In this document: in pieces, positions 1-6,997 of the stretch
Layout: each line of letters opens with the position of its first letter
Numbering within the stretch: position 1 is the stretch's first letter
Source: Flavobacteriales bacterium
GTDB taxonomy: Bacteria; Bacteroidota; Bacteroidia; Flavobacteriales; Flavobacteriaceae
DNA: 15,909 bases
Assembly (NCBI GenBank): GCA_015494775.1
Contig: WGAP01000170.1
Coordinates: 1-15,909, forward strand
Reading direction: 5' to 3'
Translations under genes and position numbers: made by a program
Notes under the pieces: generated by a model
The model's database searches: none
What the model was told of the DNA's origin: nothing
What the model saw: the letters and a program-made list of their open reading frames with translations, nothing else

Positions 1-77
1 AGCGGTATGAGCCGCCGGCGGTGCCGATGGTTTTCCGCCCGGCGGAGGCGACCGGAGGAAGCCCCACGCACGGGCGG

Positions 78-106
78 GCGCGGGCGCGCGGCACGCGCGC
101 CCGCGC
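78..106 (+). other. GC-rich perfect hairpin in repeat copy 1
   Basis: The arms GCGCGGGCGCGCG (78-90) and CGCGCGCCCGCGC (94-106) are exact reverse complements around the loop GCA (91-93). The same arms occur in copy 2 around the loop TGC. No T run follows on either strand, so it does not look like a standard intrinsic terminator. Confidence 0.85.
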
Positions 107-150
107 AAAACCACGGCATCCGCCAAGGCGAATATGAGCGGACAGCCCGG

Positions 151-179
151 TCCCGACATCGCGCAAGCGATGTGCGGGA
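151..179 (+). other. GNRA-capped hairpin in repeat copy 1
   Basis: TCCCG+ACATCGC (151-162) pairs with GCGATGT (167-173) and CGGGA (175-179), closing a GCAA loop (163-166) with one bulged G at 174. A GNRA loop on a long stem is typical of folded RNA, which suggests this strand is the functional one if the element is transcribed. Confidence 0.7.
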
Positions 180-194
180 GGCGCCCTAAAAAAA

Positions 195-2102
195 TCAATC
201 CTTCATCACCCGGAAAACACCTTGACGGCCGTCGGTCAGGTAAAGTTGCAGGAAGTAAACCCCCGCCGAAAGGGCCGACAGATCCAAACGGCGCGTCCCG
301 CCGTCGAAGTGCATCACCTGCTGACCCAAACGGTTGAGCAAAAGCATTTTTTGCAAACCGGCGCCATCGTGCACTTTGACAATAAGCACCCGGTGAACGG
401 GGTTGGGGTAAATGTCCACCAAACCCTCCAACTGACTCGTGCCCACGGCGGTGGTAGAAACGGTTACGGGAAAAACGAGCGTGTTGTTGGTCTCGTCCGT
501 TTCATACATTTCGCCGTCGGGGTCGGCTACGACCAAAACGTAATAATTACCGCCGGAAACATTGGGCACTTGCAGGTTGAGCGTTTTGTCCGAACTGCTA
601 CCGGCATCGATGGGCCACAGCGTTACATCGCCCAGTTCGGTGTCGTTTGAATCGAATTGGTCGTCGGTGGATAGGTAAGCCGCCGCACGGTTTTTGTCGG
701 AACGGTAGGAGGAATTATTGACCACGGTAAAACTCACCGAAAAGTTTTGGTTTACCGTCAGGTTTTGGCTGCTGATGCTGCCGTTGGTCATGCCCAAATC
801 GGGATGGCCGTGGTTGGTGCCACAGCGGAAAATATTGCCCGGATTGTAGTAGTGGTCGGTAATCCAGGTATAGTCCTTATTGCGTTGCGAGGCCCAACGC
901 TGCGACCCCCATTGGCACATACCGCGCCCGTGGCCGTAGCGGTCGTGTCCGGCGCAAACGGGGTCATAAATACAAGGCCAATCGGAACCGTTGCCCGAAT
1001 AGCCGTTGCCACAACTGCAAGCCGACGAATTAAGGCAATTGTTTTCGGCCGAATATTCCGAAAAGGCCACCGCACCGCCCGGCGTTTCCACATACTCGCC
1101 TTGGGTATCCTGCGCCGCCGACACGCAGGAATTGGCATAATCGCTGTCCCAAACCTGCTTGCAGGTGGTGGACGAAATATCATAATTGCTTCGTATGGGA
1201 TGATATACGTAGTAAGCCCCGTAGGTGCGGTATGGCAAAGAGCCCGCTTTGAGCGATTCGTTGTCCCAACTGGCAATCCATTCGTCATTAAGTCCTTGAC
1301 GGACGTAGGTTTCCAAGCCCATGGTTTGCACCGAATTGCAATCGTTGCAACTACATTGGATTCCCACCCGGATCCATCCGGGCATCCGGTCGCAGGATGT
1401 GGTGGTGGACGGACGGCTTGCCAAGCGGCGGTCCACGCTACGGAAAGCATCTTGAATTTCGGCAGGAACACTGCTTATGCGCCCGGCTTGGGGGATCGCC
1501 GGCATATCGACCGGCACCAAGCGGAACGCCTTCACCGTGTAGGCCAACGGAACGCGGTCGGAAATGCGTAAAGGCCGGTAGCCGGGTGCCGTAATTTCAT
1601 AGCTGACGTCCGCAAAAGGGTCGAGTTTGGAAAAGATTTGTTGCCAACGGGCGCGCGTAAGCACAAACCGGCCGTTGGTGAACGGGAAACGCCAAGTTTG
1701 TTTGCCCACGGTTAAACGAACCTGTCCCGAAGGCACCGCATCCAAGGTCATGGCATCCTGAACACGTGCGTTCATCAATAAATCCTTGCGGCCATGTAAT
1801 TCCCTGCGGGGCACGTCCAACAGAAAGCCCAGGTGCATATCGCTATCGATATGGTAGCGCCCGAAAACGGGTTCCATCCCGCGGGCCGCTACGCTGACGT
1901 CCACATCGCCTTGCAATGCCAGGGAAAAAACGGGCTTATCCGAGCGGTAAATTTGCGTTCCCCGGGCCGTTTGAACCCGCACAAACACAGGCGTAACACC
2001 CTCGAAATCCGTTGCATTTTCCACCGTAAACCGGACATTGTGCTGCGCAAGCAGATTACCGGCAAACAACAAGAACAACCAGAAGGAATAATATTTTTTC
2101 AT
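195..2102 (-). CDS. Secreted SpoIID/LytB-domain protein with CARDB domain and T9SS sorting tail
   Basis: Probably a cell-surface or secreted peptidoglycan-active protein. Residues 1-20 form a clear signal peptide ending LLAQ. Residues 21-200 look like a beta-rich region I do not recognise. Residues 243-428 resemble SpoIID/LytB: LETYV at 263, a conserved Glu at 274 in NDEW (where SpoIID has its catalytic Glu), ESLKAG and YRTYGAYY after it, and GHGRGMCQWGS at 390-400. Residues 433-547 fit a CARDB adhesion-type beta sandwich, and 560-635 fit a type A T9SS sorting domain (DIYPNPV, LSAGVYFLQL). SpoIID proteins are lytic transglycosylases in sporulating Firmicutes; here the substrate is inferred. 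The SpoIID part holds 13 cysteines, suggesting disulfides after export. It begins 60 bp after the DUF2520 gene and may belong to the same transcription unit. Confidence 0.88.
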   Translation of the reverse strand: MKKYYSFWLFLLFAGNLLAQHNVRFTVENATDFEGVTPVFVRVQTARGTQIYRSDKPVFSLALQGDVDVSVAARGMEPVFGRYHIDSDMHLGFLLDVPRRELHGRKDLLMNARVQDAMTLDAVPSGQVRLTVGKQTWRFPFTNGRFVLTRARWQQIFSKLDPFADVSYEITAPGYRPLRISDRVPLAYTVKAFRLVPVDMPAIPQAGRISSVPAEIQDAFRSVDRRLASRPSTTTSCDRMPGWIRVGIQCSCNDCNSVQTMGLETYVRQGLNDEWIASWDNESLKAGSLPYRTYGAYYVYHPIRSNYDISSTTCKQVWDSDYANSCVSAAQDTQGEYVETPGGAVAFSEYSAENNCLNSSACSCGNGYSGNGSDWPCIYDPVCAGHDRYGHGRGMCQWGSQRWASQRNKDYTWITDHYYNPGNIFRCGTNHGHPDLGMTNGSISSQNLTVNQNFSVSFTVVNNSSYRSDKNRAAAYLSTDDQFDSNDTELGDVTLWPIDAGSSSDKTLNLQVPNVSGGNYYVLVVADPDGEMYETDETNNTLVFPVTVSTTAVGTSQLEGLVDIYPNPVHRVLIVKVHDGAGLQKMLLLNRLGQQVMHFDGGTRRLDLSALSAGVYFLQLYLTDGRQGVFRVMKD

Positions 2103-2162
2103 GGGCTTGGAATTGGGGTATTAAGTTAGGGAAAAATACCAATCTATCCCTGACCTAAGGCA

Positions 2163-2945
2163 TTATTTATCCAAATCAAATCTTTTCCTAATCCACGCAG
2201 TCAATTCCTTGTATATCTCCGCCTCATTGGCAAGCCCCATCTCGCGCAACAAGCGTAAATGTTTTTCAATGGTTCGGACATCGCCCCTGCGGGCCGGGCC
2301 GGTAAGCACGTCGGCGGGATTGTTATTTAGGATGTTTTCGAAATTTTGACGAGCAAGCGGAAGCAGCAGTTCGTAAGGAATACCGGCCTTGTCCGTTATT
2401 GCCCGGGCCATTTGCATCATCACATTCGTAAAATTGGACGTAAAAACGGCCGCCACATGGAGTTGTGCCCGCTGACGGTCGTCAATGATGCGGACATTTT
2501 TTGAAATCCTGCCGGCCAAATCCTGCAATAACGTCAAATCATTGGTTTCCGAGGCCCACACCAACAGCGGCACACGCTCCCACTCCACCCGGCTTTCGGG
2601 CGCAAAGGTTTGCAAGGGATAAAAAACGCCCCGACGTGCCGTTTGCAACACATCCGACGGCATAGCCCCCGAAGTGTGCACCGTCAGTATGTCGCGCCCG
2701 GACAATCGGCGGGAAAAATTTTGTAAAACATCGTCTTTCAAGGCCAGGATAAACACATCCGCATCCGGCATTTGTTCGGGTTCGGGCACTACGGGAATTT
2801 CGCCTGCAACGGCTTTCCATTTTGCCGGATGACGATTCCAAAGTCCTACAATGTTTACGTTAGGCGCCTCGCGAAAGGCCGCCAGCAGATGTCTGCCCAC
2901 ATTTCCGGCACCGAACAAGCCGATTTTAATTTCCCGACCGCTCAT
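2163..2945 (-). CDS. Rossmann-fold/DUF2520 oxidoreductase-like protein
   Basis: A 260-residue cytoplasmic protein. The N-terminus KIGLFGAGNVGRHL carries a dinucleotide-binding glycine motif (GAGNVG, 12-17) followed by a Rossmann half including LTVHTSGAMPSDVL, which resembles the ketopantoate/pyrroline-5-carboxylate reductase and F420-dependent NADP oxidoreductase group. The second half (from about residue 125) is helical and matches the DUF2520 pattern (HVAAVFTSNFTNVM, then PLARQNFENILNNNPADVLTGPARRGD). The substrate is unknown. Its ATG overlaps the stop of the upstream antiporter gene by 4 bp, so the two are probably translationally coupled. Length and domain order are usual for the family. 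Confidence 0.88.
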   Translation of the reverse strand: MSGREIKIGLFGAGNVGRHLLAAFREAPNVNIVGLWNRHPAKWKAVAGEIPVVPEPEQMPDADVFILALKDDVLQNFSRRLSGRDILTVHTSGAMPSDVLQTARRGVFYPLQTFAPESRVEWERVPLLVWASETNDLTLLQDLAGRISKNVRIIDDRQRAQLHVAAVFTSNFTNVMMQMARAITDKAGIPYELLLPLARQNFENILNNNPADVLTGPARRGDVRTIEKHLRLLREMGLANEAEIYKELTAWIRKRFDLDK

Positions 2946-4873
2946 TCGCCTTCCAATTTACGAATAACTTCGTCCAAACTTGCGGGCGTTCCCACAATGG
3001 TCAGAATATCTCCTTTGCGGAGCCGCGTGTAGCCATGCGTAAACACGGCATTGTTCCGTCGTTTGAGCGATAACACGATTACATCGTGCGGCAATTTCAG
3101 GTCGCGGATAAACAAGCCCACCATATCGGGATTTTTGACTTCCACGTCCACGGTGTCGGTCTCGCCTTCGGCGCCAAACAAAATGTCCACCCCTTGCGGT
3201 GAACGCACCATGTGTTCCAACATATTGACCAGGGCGGTCATGGGTTCCACGGTTTTGGCGCCCAATTTTTCCATTGCTTCGATATATTTGGCTGAACGGG
3301 CCATGGCTATTACGTTCTTGGGCCCTTTGTTTTCGTAGAGCCATTCCAAAATACGGTAATTCACCCTGTCATCCGGATGCAGCAAGGCAAACACGTTTAC
3401 GTGATCCAAATGCAAATTTTTGAGGAATAGCGGACTATATTCATCCACATGATAAACGGGAATATCATCCACTTTTATATCCTTTTGCGAAGTAACAATA
3501 CACACTTTCCATCCCCTTCGCCGCAGGGATTTGGCCAAGGTTACCGACACACTGTCGTAGGAAAAAATACAAGCGGTTTTTCCGCGGTCTTCTTTGGAAA
3601 TTTGCGGTTTTTTGTGGGCTTCGTGCACAAATTCCAGGGCAAATTTAAACAACGGAGGTCCTATCAATTGATTAAGCACAATCATGGCAATCACCACCGT
3701 TTCGAATTGCTTGCCCCAGTCGGGAAAGGTGCTGCCCACCAAGGCCGCCAATCCCACCGCCACACCGGCCTGAGTAACGTAGGGCATCCATCCCACCACA
3801 TAATAACGTCGCGGGTCCTTCGCCCAAAAAACACCCGTCAGGTTGCCGGCAATCAAACCCGTCAAACGCAACAGGAAAAACATCACCGCCAGGCCCAATA
3901 CCGACAGAAGCGTTTGCATGGACAACGAAGCGCCGGTAAGGGTAAAAAACAGCACTAAAATAACCGGTAAAATATCTTCGATATATTCCTCGAAATCCTG
4001 ACGGAAAGGCGTATAATTCACCACATAAAAACTGGCCGTAATGGCTGCGAGCAAGGGCTCCAATTCCAGGGAATTGTGAAAAATATGGCCGGTAAAATCT
4101 TCCAAGTAATGGCTCAAAGCATAAATGCCGTAGGCCAGCAACAATAAAAAGGTTTTTTTCAGCCATCCGGGCAAATGGATTCGCATTAATTCCCTGATAA
4201 GCAAACCCGCCAATAACCCCACAATCACCGACAAACCGATACCCGCTATCAGCAAAAGGAAAAATTCGGCATCGGTGGGAACATTATGGATAACCGCACG
4301 TGCATAGGCAAAACCCAGCGAAAACAACACAATCACCAAAACATCGATAAGCACCGTGACTCCCAAAACGGTTTTGGTAAACGGCCCGCGGGCACGCATC
4401 TCGTTGATAATGGCCACGGCCGACGACGGCGAACGGGCAACGAAAACCGTTCCGAACAATATGGCCACCGCCAGGCGGGATTGCGGCGAAAAAGCCCGTA
4501 AAAAATTTATGCTGTCCGATACGGCATATACGGCCCACGTGCTTACCAAAAAAGTGATGACCAATTGGGCAACGGTCATTTTACGAATGCTTCGTAGCCG
4601 GCTGCGCATTTCGTTCAAATGAAGCTCGGCGCCGGCCGAAAAGGCGATGATCGCCAAGGATAAATCCGTGATAAATTCCAAACGCTCAATGGCCGCATCC
4701 GGCACAAAACCCAAGAGCGAATTTCCGGCCAAAATACCCAGCAGAATGAGCCCCGTGATTAAGGGAAATTTAAAATGGCGCTTAAAAAAAACGGCAAACT
4801 GATAAGCCGCCATGGTTACCAGCCCGAAGCCCAATACGTATTTGCTCAATATGACAAGTTCGGCGCCATTCAT
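2942..4873 (-). CDS. CPA2-type monovalent cation/proton antiporter with TrkA/RCK domains
   Basis: A 643-residue inner-membrane protein. Residues 1 to about 390 contain roughly a dozen hydrophobic segments of the Na+/H+ exchanger fold, with the PSSAVAIINEM segment and a TQAGVAVGLAALVGSTFPDWG stretch typical of Kef/CPA2 antiporters. Residues about 412-530 form a TrkA-N-like domain, and the last 80 residues form a TrkA-C domain ending LRKGDILTIVGTPASLDEV. The nucleotide-binding glycine motif of TrkA-N is degenerate (CIFSYDSVSVTLAKSL), so ligand binding may differ. The likely role is K+ or Na+ exchange for protons in pH and ion balance; which cation cannot be told. It overlaps dnaX upstream and the DUF2520 gene downstream by 4 bp each. 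Confidence 0.9.
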   Translation of the reverse strand: MNGAELVILSKYVLGFGLVTMAAYQFAVFFKRHFKFPLITGLILLGILAGNSLLGFVPDAAIERLEFITDLSLAIIAFSAGAELHLNEMRSRLRSIRKMTVAQLVITFLVSTWAVYAVSDSINFLRAFSPQSRLAVAILFGTVFVARSPSSAVAIINEMRARGPFTKTVLGVTVLIDVLVIVLFSLGFAYARAVIHNVPTDAEFFLLLIAGIGLSVIVGLLAGLLIRELMRIHLPGWLKKTFLLLLAYGIYALSHYLEDFTGHIFHNSLELEPLLAAITASFYVVNYTPFRQDFEEYIEDILPVILVLFFTLTGASLSMQTLLSVLGLAVMFFLLRLTGLIAGNLTGVFWAKDPRRYYVVGWMPYVTQAGVAVGLAALVGSTFPDWGKQFETVVIAMIVLNQLIGPPLFKFALEFVHEAHKKPQISKEDRGKTACIFSYDSVSVTLAKSLRRRGWKVCIVTSQKDIKVDDIPVYHVDEYSPLFLKNLHLDHVNVFALLHPDDRVNYRILEWLYENKGPKNVIAMARSAKYIEAMEKLGAKTVEPMTALVNMLEHMVRSPQGVDILFGAEGETDTVDVEVKNPDMVGLFIRDLKLPHDVIVLSLKRRNNAVFTHGYTRLRKGDILTIVGTPASLDEVIRKLEGE

Positions 4874-6570
4874 ACGGGCCTGATCTTGAATTTTCGGATA
4901 AGGTCTTTAACGGCCGGATTAAGTTCTTTCAGCCGGTCCAAGCGCTCGGCATCGGTGTAGTAGGTGATTTTCTTCGTACGCTGACGTTCCACAATGCGCG
5001 TTTCGAAGCGGATTTCGTCATTGCGCAATTTCTTTTTCAAAAATTGAAGTAATGCATCCGAAAATGTATTGAACGTGCGCAGCGACAAGCGGCTGTCAAA
5101 GGTCAGGCGGATCAGGTCGCCTTCCACCTCAAAGCCCGTATCTTTGAGCGTGATGTATTTGTTTTTTTCTTGCTTGCCGGATAAATATTCCAGGTATTCC
5201 TGCCACACTTTATGCAAATCTTCCGGCGTAAAGGGCTCGTGCAAATGCTCCTTTTTGCCGTTTTCCTTTTTGAGTTTTCGCAAGGTGCCGAGTCCCAAAA
5301 TCGCCTCTTTGGGCGGGGTTTCGGCCTTCGTTTCGGTGTTTGGGACGGCCGCCTTTTGCGCTTCGTCTTCCTGGGCTTCGGGCTTATCGGTTGTTTCGGC
5401 CGGTCTTTCCTCTTTTCCGGCTACCGGCCCGTCGGATGCGGGAGTGTCGGTTTTTTCGACTTGCTCCGCCTGCGGCGGAGCCGTAATTTCATCCGGCGTT
5501 AAGTTTTTTTTTTCGGCCCCGCCGAGTAGGGCCGTTACTTTGAGCAAACTCAATTCGGTGAGCAAAAGCGGATGTTGCGAAGTTTTGTAATGCAAATCCG
5601 CATCGGTGAGGATGTCCACGGCGCGGAGCAAACCGGCGGCATTAGTGCGGGCGGCCTGTTGTTGAAGCGACTGCTTGATCTCGTCGGGATAATCCAAAAG
5701 GGCGGCGCTGCGCGCGTCGGTCATCAGCATCACATCACGCAGGTAGGATGCCAGTCCGCCAATAAAGTGGTAAATGTCGGCACCTTGGTCGGCCAGGCGG
5801 TTGAATTCCACCAGCACGCCGGCCGAGTCGCCGTCGAGGAACAAATCGGTCATGCCGGCAAACACGTCCCGATCCACCAAACCCAGGTATTCCGATACCT
5901 GCTTGCGTGTGATTTTTCCCTCACCGATATTGACGATTTTGTCAAAAGCACTCAACGCGTCCCGCAGCGCTCCGTCGGCCTTGCGGGCTATCAAATCCAA
6001 GGCCTCGTCCTCGATGTCGATGCCTTCGGCATCGGCGATTTGGCGCAAATGGTCGCGTATGTCCTTAACGCCGATTCGCTTGAAATCAAACACTTGGCAA
6101 CGCGACAAAATCGTAGGCAGGATTTTATGTTTTTCGGTGGTGGCCAGGATAAAAATGGCATGTTCGGGCGGTTCTTCCAAGGTTTTGAGGAAGGCATTGA
6201 AGGCCTGATTACTCAGCATGTGCACCTCGTCGATGATATAGACCTTGTATTTGCCCACCTGCGGCGGAATGTTCACCTGATTGATGAGTTCGCGGATGTC
6301 GTCCACCGAATTGTTGGACGCGGCGTCCAATTCAAAAATATTGAAGGACAAATCCTGTTCGGGGTCGTCCAGGTAGGCACGGTTTACCTCGCGCGCCATG
6401 ATGCGGGCGCAGGAGGTTTTGCCCACGCCGCGCGGCCCCGTAAAGAGCAAGGCCTGCGGGAGGCGTTTTTGTTCGATGGCCTTTTGCAAAATGGTGGTAA
6501 CCGCGCGCTGACCCACCACTTGGTCGAAGGTGCGCGGCCGGTATTTTCGTGCCGAAACGATATATGCCAT
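4870..6570 (-). CDS. dnaX: DNA polymerase III subunit gamma/tau
   Basis: The clamp-loader ATPase that loads the beta sliding clamp; the full-length tau form also tethers polymerase cores. AAA+ motifs in order: Walker A GPRGVGKT (45-52), Walker B DEVH (114-117), sensor-1 ATT (143-145) and the SRC arginine finger (156-158), then domain III ending near LTELSLLKVTALL (about 350). A charged, low-complexity linker follows (353-450), and then a C-terminal tau-type domain. Two oddities stand out. The four-cysteine zinc module normally between Walker A and ELDAASNN is absent, with only about 16 residues (61-76) in its place. There is also an A10 run at codons 353-356, a probable slippage site for a gamma-like product. 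ATG is preceded by a Bacteroidota -7 box. It is the first gene of the minus-strand run. Confidence 0.96.
   Translation of the reverse strand: MAYIVSARKYRPRTFDQVVGQRAVTTILQKAIEQKRLPQALLFTGPRGVGKTSCARIMAREVNRAYLDDPEQDLSFNIFELDAASNNSVDDIRELINQVNIPPQVGKYKVYIIDEVHMLSNQAFNAFLKTLEEPPEHAIFILATTEKHKILPTILSRCQVFDFKRIGVKDIRDHLRQIADAEGIDIEDEALDLIARKADGALRDALSAFDKIVNIGEGKITRKQVSEYLGLVDRDVFAGMTDLFLDGDSAGVLVEFNRLADQGADIYHFIGGLASYLRDVMLMTDARSAALLDYPDEIKQSLQQQAARTNAAGLLRAVDILTDADLHYKTSQHPLLLTELSLLKVTALLGGAEKKNLTPDEITAPPQAEQVEKTDTPASDGPVAGKEERPAETTDKPEAQEDEAQKAAVPNTETKAETPPKEAILGLGTLRKLKKENGKKEHLHEPFTPEDLHKVWQEYLEYLSGKQEKNKYITLKDTGFEVEGDLIRLTFDSRLSLRTFNTFSDALLQFLKKKLRNDEIRFETRIVERQRTKKITYYTDAERLDRLKELNPAVKDLIRKFKIRPV
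5464..5482 (-). other. Perfect hairpin downstream of the dnaX A10 run
   Basis: On the dnaX coding strand GCTCCGCC pairs with GGCGGAGC around the loop GCA, an 8-bp GC-rich stem beginning about 22 bases after the A run. It lies within the variable linker coding region. The distance is longer than the usual 5-9 bases for a ribosomal frameshift stimulator, so any role is uncertain. Confidence 0.45.
5504..5513 (-). promoter_or_regulatory. dnaX: Putative dnaX slippage site (A10 run)
   Basis: Ten adenines on the coding strand span codons 353-356 (GAA AAA AAA AAC), at the end of domain III. One extra A gives E-K-K-K-L-N-A-G-stop (360 residues in all). One A fewer gives E-K-K-T-stop (356 residues). 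Both would be gamma-like proteins lacking the tau domain. Known dnaX genes use an A-rich site here: ribosomal -1 frameshifting in E. coli and transcriptional slippage in Thermus. Position and stops are seen in the sequence; actual slippage is inferred. Confidence 0.65.
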
Positions 6571-6590
6571 AATTTCCGCTTGCTTAGGAG

Positions 6591-6598
6591 CAAAGATA
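6591..6598 (-). promoter_or_regulatory. Probable -7 box of the dnaX promoter
   Basis: TATCTTTG on the minus strand fits the Bacteroidota TAnnTTTG -7 element and ends 20 bases before the dnaX ATG, implying a very short leader. I could not find a convincing TTG-type -33 element at the right distance. Confidence 0.45.
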
Positions 6599-6704
6599 AT
6601 TTTTTTGGACGGACTATTAAAACGAGTGTTAAAACCCGGGATTTTACAAACGCTCCGGGAACCTGCGCTTTATTACAGAATAAAACTGTAAGTTACTGAT
6701 AATC

Positions 6705-6744
6705 AATTTAAAATTCAAAATTCATAATTTAGAATTCACAATTA
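6705..6744. repeat. AT-rich degenerate AATTCA-type simple repeat
   Basis: The stretch is built of short repeated words such as AAAATTCA, TTCATAATTT and AGAATTCACAATTA, partly self-complementary. It lies between the divergent dnaX and dipeptidase genes, just before repeat copy 2. I recall similar simple AT-rich repeats in Bacteroidota intergenic regions, but no function is known to me. Confidence 0.5.
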
Positions 6745-6841
6745 GATTTGCGCCAGGGATGGGAGCGGTATGAGCCGCCGGCGGTGCCGATGGTTTTCCG
6801 CCCGGCGGAGGCGACCAGCAGGAAGCCCCACGCACGGGCGG

Positions 6842-6870
6842 GCGCGGGCGCGCGTGCCGCGCGCCCGCGC
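6842..6870 (+). other. GC-rich perfect hairpin in repeat copy 2
   Basis: Arms 6842-6854 and 6858-6870 are exact reverse complements around the loop TGC. The whole 29-bp segment is the reverse complement of 78-106 in copy 1. Confidence 0.85.
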
Positions 6871-6914
6871 AAAACCACGGCATCCGCCAAGGCGAATATG
6901 AGCGGACAGCCCGG

Positions 6915-6943
6915 TCCCGACATCGCGCAAGCGATGTACGGGA
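6915..6943 (+). other. GNRA-capped hairpin in repeat copy 2
   Basis: A 5-bp plus 7-bp stem closes a GCAA loop (6927-6930) with a bulged A at 6938. Every paired base is the same as in copy 1; only the bulge differs. Confidence 0.7.
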
Positions 6944-6997
6944 GGCGCCCTGAAAAATATCCGCGAAATTCCTATCTTTAAGCAAAATTTCGGCAAG

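Larger units (their letters stand above)
1..187 (+). repeat. Structured intergenic repeat, copy 1 (5' end cut by window edge)
   Basis: This copy matches 6764-6951 almost base for base. The differences are a small indel near 53-56, the 3-base loop of the GC-rich hairpin (91-93) and one base at 174. It lacks the first 14 bases of copy 2, which lie outside the window. Inside are a 13-bp perfect palindrome (78-106) and a 12-bp stem with a GCAA loop (151-179). It ends 7 bp beyond the stop codon of the minus-strand SpoIID gene. It is too short and too structured to be a gene. It may be a non-autonomous mobile element or a structured RNA; its function is unknown. Confidence 0.85.
6750..6951 (+). repeat. 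Structured intergenic repeat, copy 2 (complete)
   Basis: Positions 6764-6951 match 1-187. The full copy probably starts at GCGCC (6750-6754), which can pair with GGCGC (6944-6948) and close the element. Internal stems are the 13-bp GC palindrome (6842-6870), the GCAA-capped stem (6915-6943), and shorter ones such as TCCGCC-C-GGCGGA near 6796-6808. It ends 46 bp before the GTG of the dipeptidase gene, in the same orientation, so it could be part of that leader or carry the promoter in its flank. Together with the AT-rich repeat it accounts for most of the 427-bp gap 6571-6997. No ORF within it looks real. Confidence 0.85.

Noticed and set aside
78..106. Repeat hairpin as an intrinsic terminator of the SpoIID gene
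   Set aside because: The stem is strong, but no T-rich run follows on either strand.
134..337. ORF beginning MSGQPGPDIAQAM, seen also at the second repeat copy (within 6748-6981)
   Set aside because: Both are readings through the structured repeat; the shared peptide stops where the repeat stops, and the rest is the antisense of a real gene or intergenic DNA. Likely source of spurious hypothetical proteins.
747..1571. 274-codon plus-strand ORF opposite the SpoIID gene
   Set aside because: Antisense to well-supported SpoIID and CARDB coding sequence; the translation is low in recognisable features.
2103..2162. Possible terminator between the DUF2520 and SpoIID genes (AGGGA...TCCCT)
   Set aside because: Only five paired bases with a 14-base loop and no T run following; too weak to call, so the SpoIID gene could still be co-transcribed.
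5572..6699. 375-codon plus-strand ORF opposite dnaX
   Set aside because: It is the antisense of the conserved dnaX ATPase region, with no recognisable domain; a shadow caused by base composition.
6973..6980. TATCTTTA as the -7 box of the dipeptidase gene
   Set aside because: It misses the last G of TAnnTTTG, has no -33 TTG at the expected distance, and would leave a leader of only about a dozen bases; possible but not supported enough to list.
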